Part shown: positions 5,939 to 6,227 of the stretch, piece after piece
How positions within the stretch are numbered: position 1 is the first letter of the stretch
Layout of the letters: each line of letters begins with the position of its first letter
NCBI GenBank assembly: GCA_001791615.1
Contig: MGEY01000044.1
Span: forward strand, 1-6,227
Length of the DNA stretch: 6,227 bases
DNA from: Candidatus Uhrbacteria bacterium RIFOXYA2_FULL_40_9
Lineage (GTDB): Bacteria; Patescibacteriota; Patescibacteriia; UBA9934; GWF2-40-263
Reading direction: 5' to 3'
Program-made: the position numbers and the translations under genes
Notes under the pieces: model-generated
Told to the model about the DNA's origin: nothing
Databases searched by the model: none
What the model saw: the letters and a program-made list of their open reading frames with translations, nothing else

Positions 5939-5943
5939 TTAGA

Positions 5944-5977
5944 AACAGTCGGAGTGCGTTCGGCTGTTTTTCTTTTT
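5944..5977 (+). terminator. Orphan terminator hairpin, near copy of the one at 4744
   Basis: AACAGTCGGA (5944-5953) pairs with TTCGGCTGTT (5959-5968) over 10 bp with two G-U pairs and a 5-base loop, followed by TTTCTTTTT. Outer stem and T-tract are nearly the same as in the terminator at 4744-4776, but the loop and inner stem differ. No + strand gene precedes it; the nearest + strand stop belongs to the gene ending at 4745. On the + strand it would insulate the next gene. Confidence 0.75.
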
Positions 5978-6020
5978 CCTTAAAGCCATCAACAACCTAG
6001 ATGCCCGAAGTATTGAAGTT

Positions 6021-6029
6021 TGTTATACT
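6021..6029 (+). promoter_or_regulatory. Extended -10 promoter of the right-edge gene
   Basis: TGTTATACT is a TGn extended -10 element with 5/6 match to TATAAT. No convincing -35 box is seen 16-18 bases upstream, which is usual for extended -10 promoters. Transcription would start near 6036, about 3 bases before the ATG at 6039, so the message would be essentially leaderless. Confidence 0.55.
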
Positions 6030-6038
6030 ATAGCTATT

Positions 6039-6227
6039 ATGATGTCGATGCCCACATTTGTCAGTGACCTTATTGACGCACCATTTTGGCAACAGCCAAT
6101 CGATACAATTCTTTTTACTCTTCTTCTTTGGTTTGGGTGGATTCCTATTGCCCTTGTTTTAGGTTGGGCTCTCACACAGTTATGGCTTGATCATCGTCAG
6201 GGGTTGTATATAAAAAAATTAAAGTAT
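6039..6227 (+). CDS. Membrane protein, N-terminal part (continues beyond window)
   Basis: The frame runs open from ATG 6039 to the window end (63 codons) with no stop. The start MMSMPTFVSDLIDAPFWQ is followed by one strong membrane helix (about residues 23-48, TILFTLLLWFGWIPIALVLG and on), then a basic, juxtamembrane stretch (LDHRQGLYIKKLKY). No Shine-Dalgarno sequence is present; ATGs at 6042 and 6051 are other possible starts, and the promoter at 6021-6029 favours the first. The layout of one helix, then HRQGLYIKKLKY, resembles the start of Patescibacteria membrane proteins encoded next to type IV secretion/conjugation-type ATPases, but too little is visible to assign a family; this link is recollection, not a demonstrated match. 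Confidence 0.7.
   Translation, partial: MMSMPTFVSDLIDAPFWQQPIDTILFTLLLWFGWIPIALVLGWALTQLWLDHRQGLYIKKLKY

Larger units (their letters stand above)
5267..5941 (-). mobile_element. Remnant of an IS256-type insertion sequence (limits approximate)
   Basis: The element consists of the transposase pseudogene plus the about 65 bases beyond its 3' end up to the TCCACCCC motif. The right limit is set where homology to the transposase stops, at the TAA at 5941-5939. The lost start codon and the lack of an inverted partner motif suggest the right end is deleted. No target-site duplication was found. With no intact transposase it cannot move itself. Confidence 0.5.

Noticed and set aside
5664..5942. A 92-codon + strand frame over the transposase region.
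   Set aside because: It is antisense to the zinc-ribbon and helix-turn-helix part of the transposase remnant, whose conserved motifs are on the - strand.
4746..6038. tRNA genes, CRISPR repeats or riboswitch-like structures in the region outside the secDF operon.
   Set aside because: I saw no cloverleaf with a TTCRANY arm, no regularly spaced direct repeats and no structured leader; the only hairpins are the terminators listed.

Overview
The window looks like a stretch of chromosome from a Patescibacteria (Candidate Phyla Radiation) bacterium. This rests on four things: the style of the proteins (a bactofilin-like coat domain fused to membrane helices, small membrane plus coiled-coil proteins of no recognised family), short intergenic gaps, a mix of strong Shine-Dalgarno starts with apparently leaderless starts, and a transposase remnant of the zinc-binding IS256 variant. 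A lineage below that level cannot be fixed from this sequence. All five complete or 3'-complete genes end in TAA, and no in-frame TGA interrupts them, so the standard bacterial code fits.

Layout, left to right. (1) The 3' part of a + strand gene encodes a beta-repeat (bactofilin-like) segment followed by about four membrane helices; it ends in a hairpin. (2) A secD-secF operon on the + strand has one base between the genes and closes with a strong bidirectional-type terminator. SecD and SecF form the membrane complex that uses the proton gradient to complete Sec-dependent export. (3) A single + strand gene has its own promoter, Shine-Dalgarno sequence and terminator; its product is an unrecognised membrane protein with a long helical tail. 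(4) A convergent - strand gene encodes a small protein with an N-terminal Cys/His knuckle. (5) A decayed transposase lies on the - strand. (6) At the right edge, the start of another + strand membrane-protein gene has an extended -10 promoter just upstream and runs off the window.

The main point of interest is SecD. Between the first strand of its extracytoplasmic P1 domain and the rest of P1 it carries an extra stretch of about 210 residues. The second half of this stretch is a clear parvulin (PpiC/PrsA-type) peptidyl-prolyl isomerase domain with both conserved histidines. The first half aligns with it as a second, degenerate copy. This places a protein-folding domain directly in the export motor, where other bacteria use separate proteins such as PrsA or PpiD.

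Other signals are a recurring upstream motif (TCCAC..., then TTGACA-like, then GTCA) at three places, two near-identical terminator hairpins that flank the zinc-knuckle gene and transposase remnant, and a transposase whose decay can be followed base by base.
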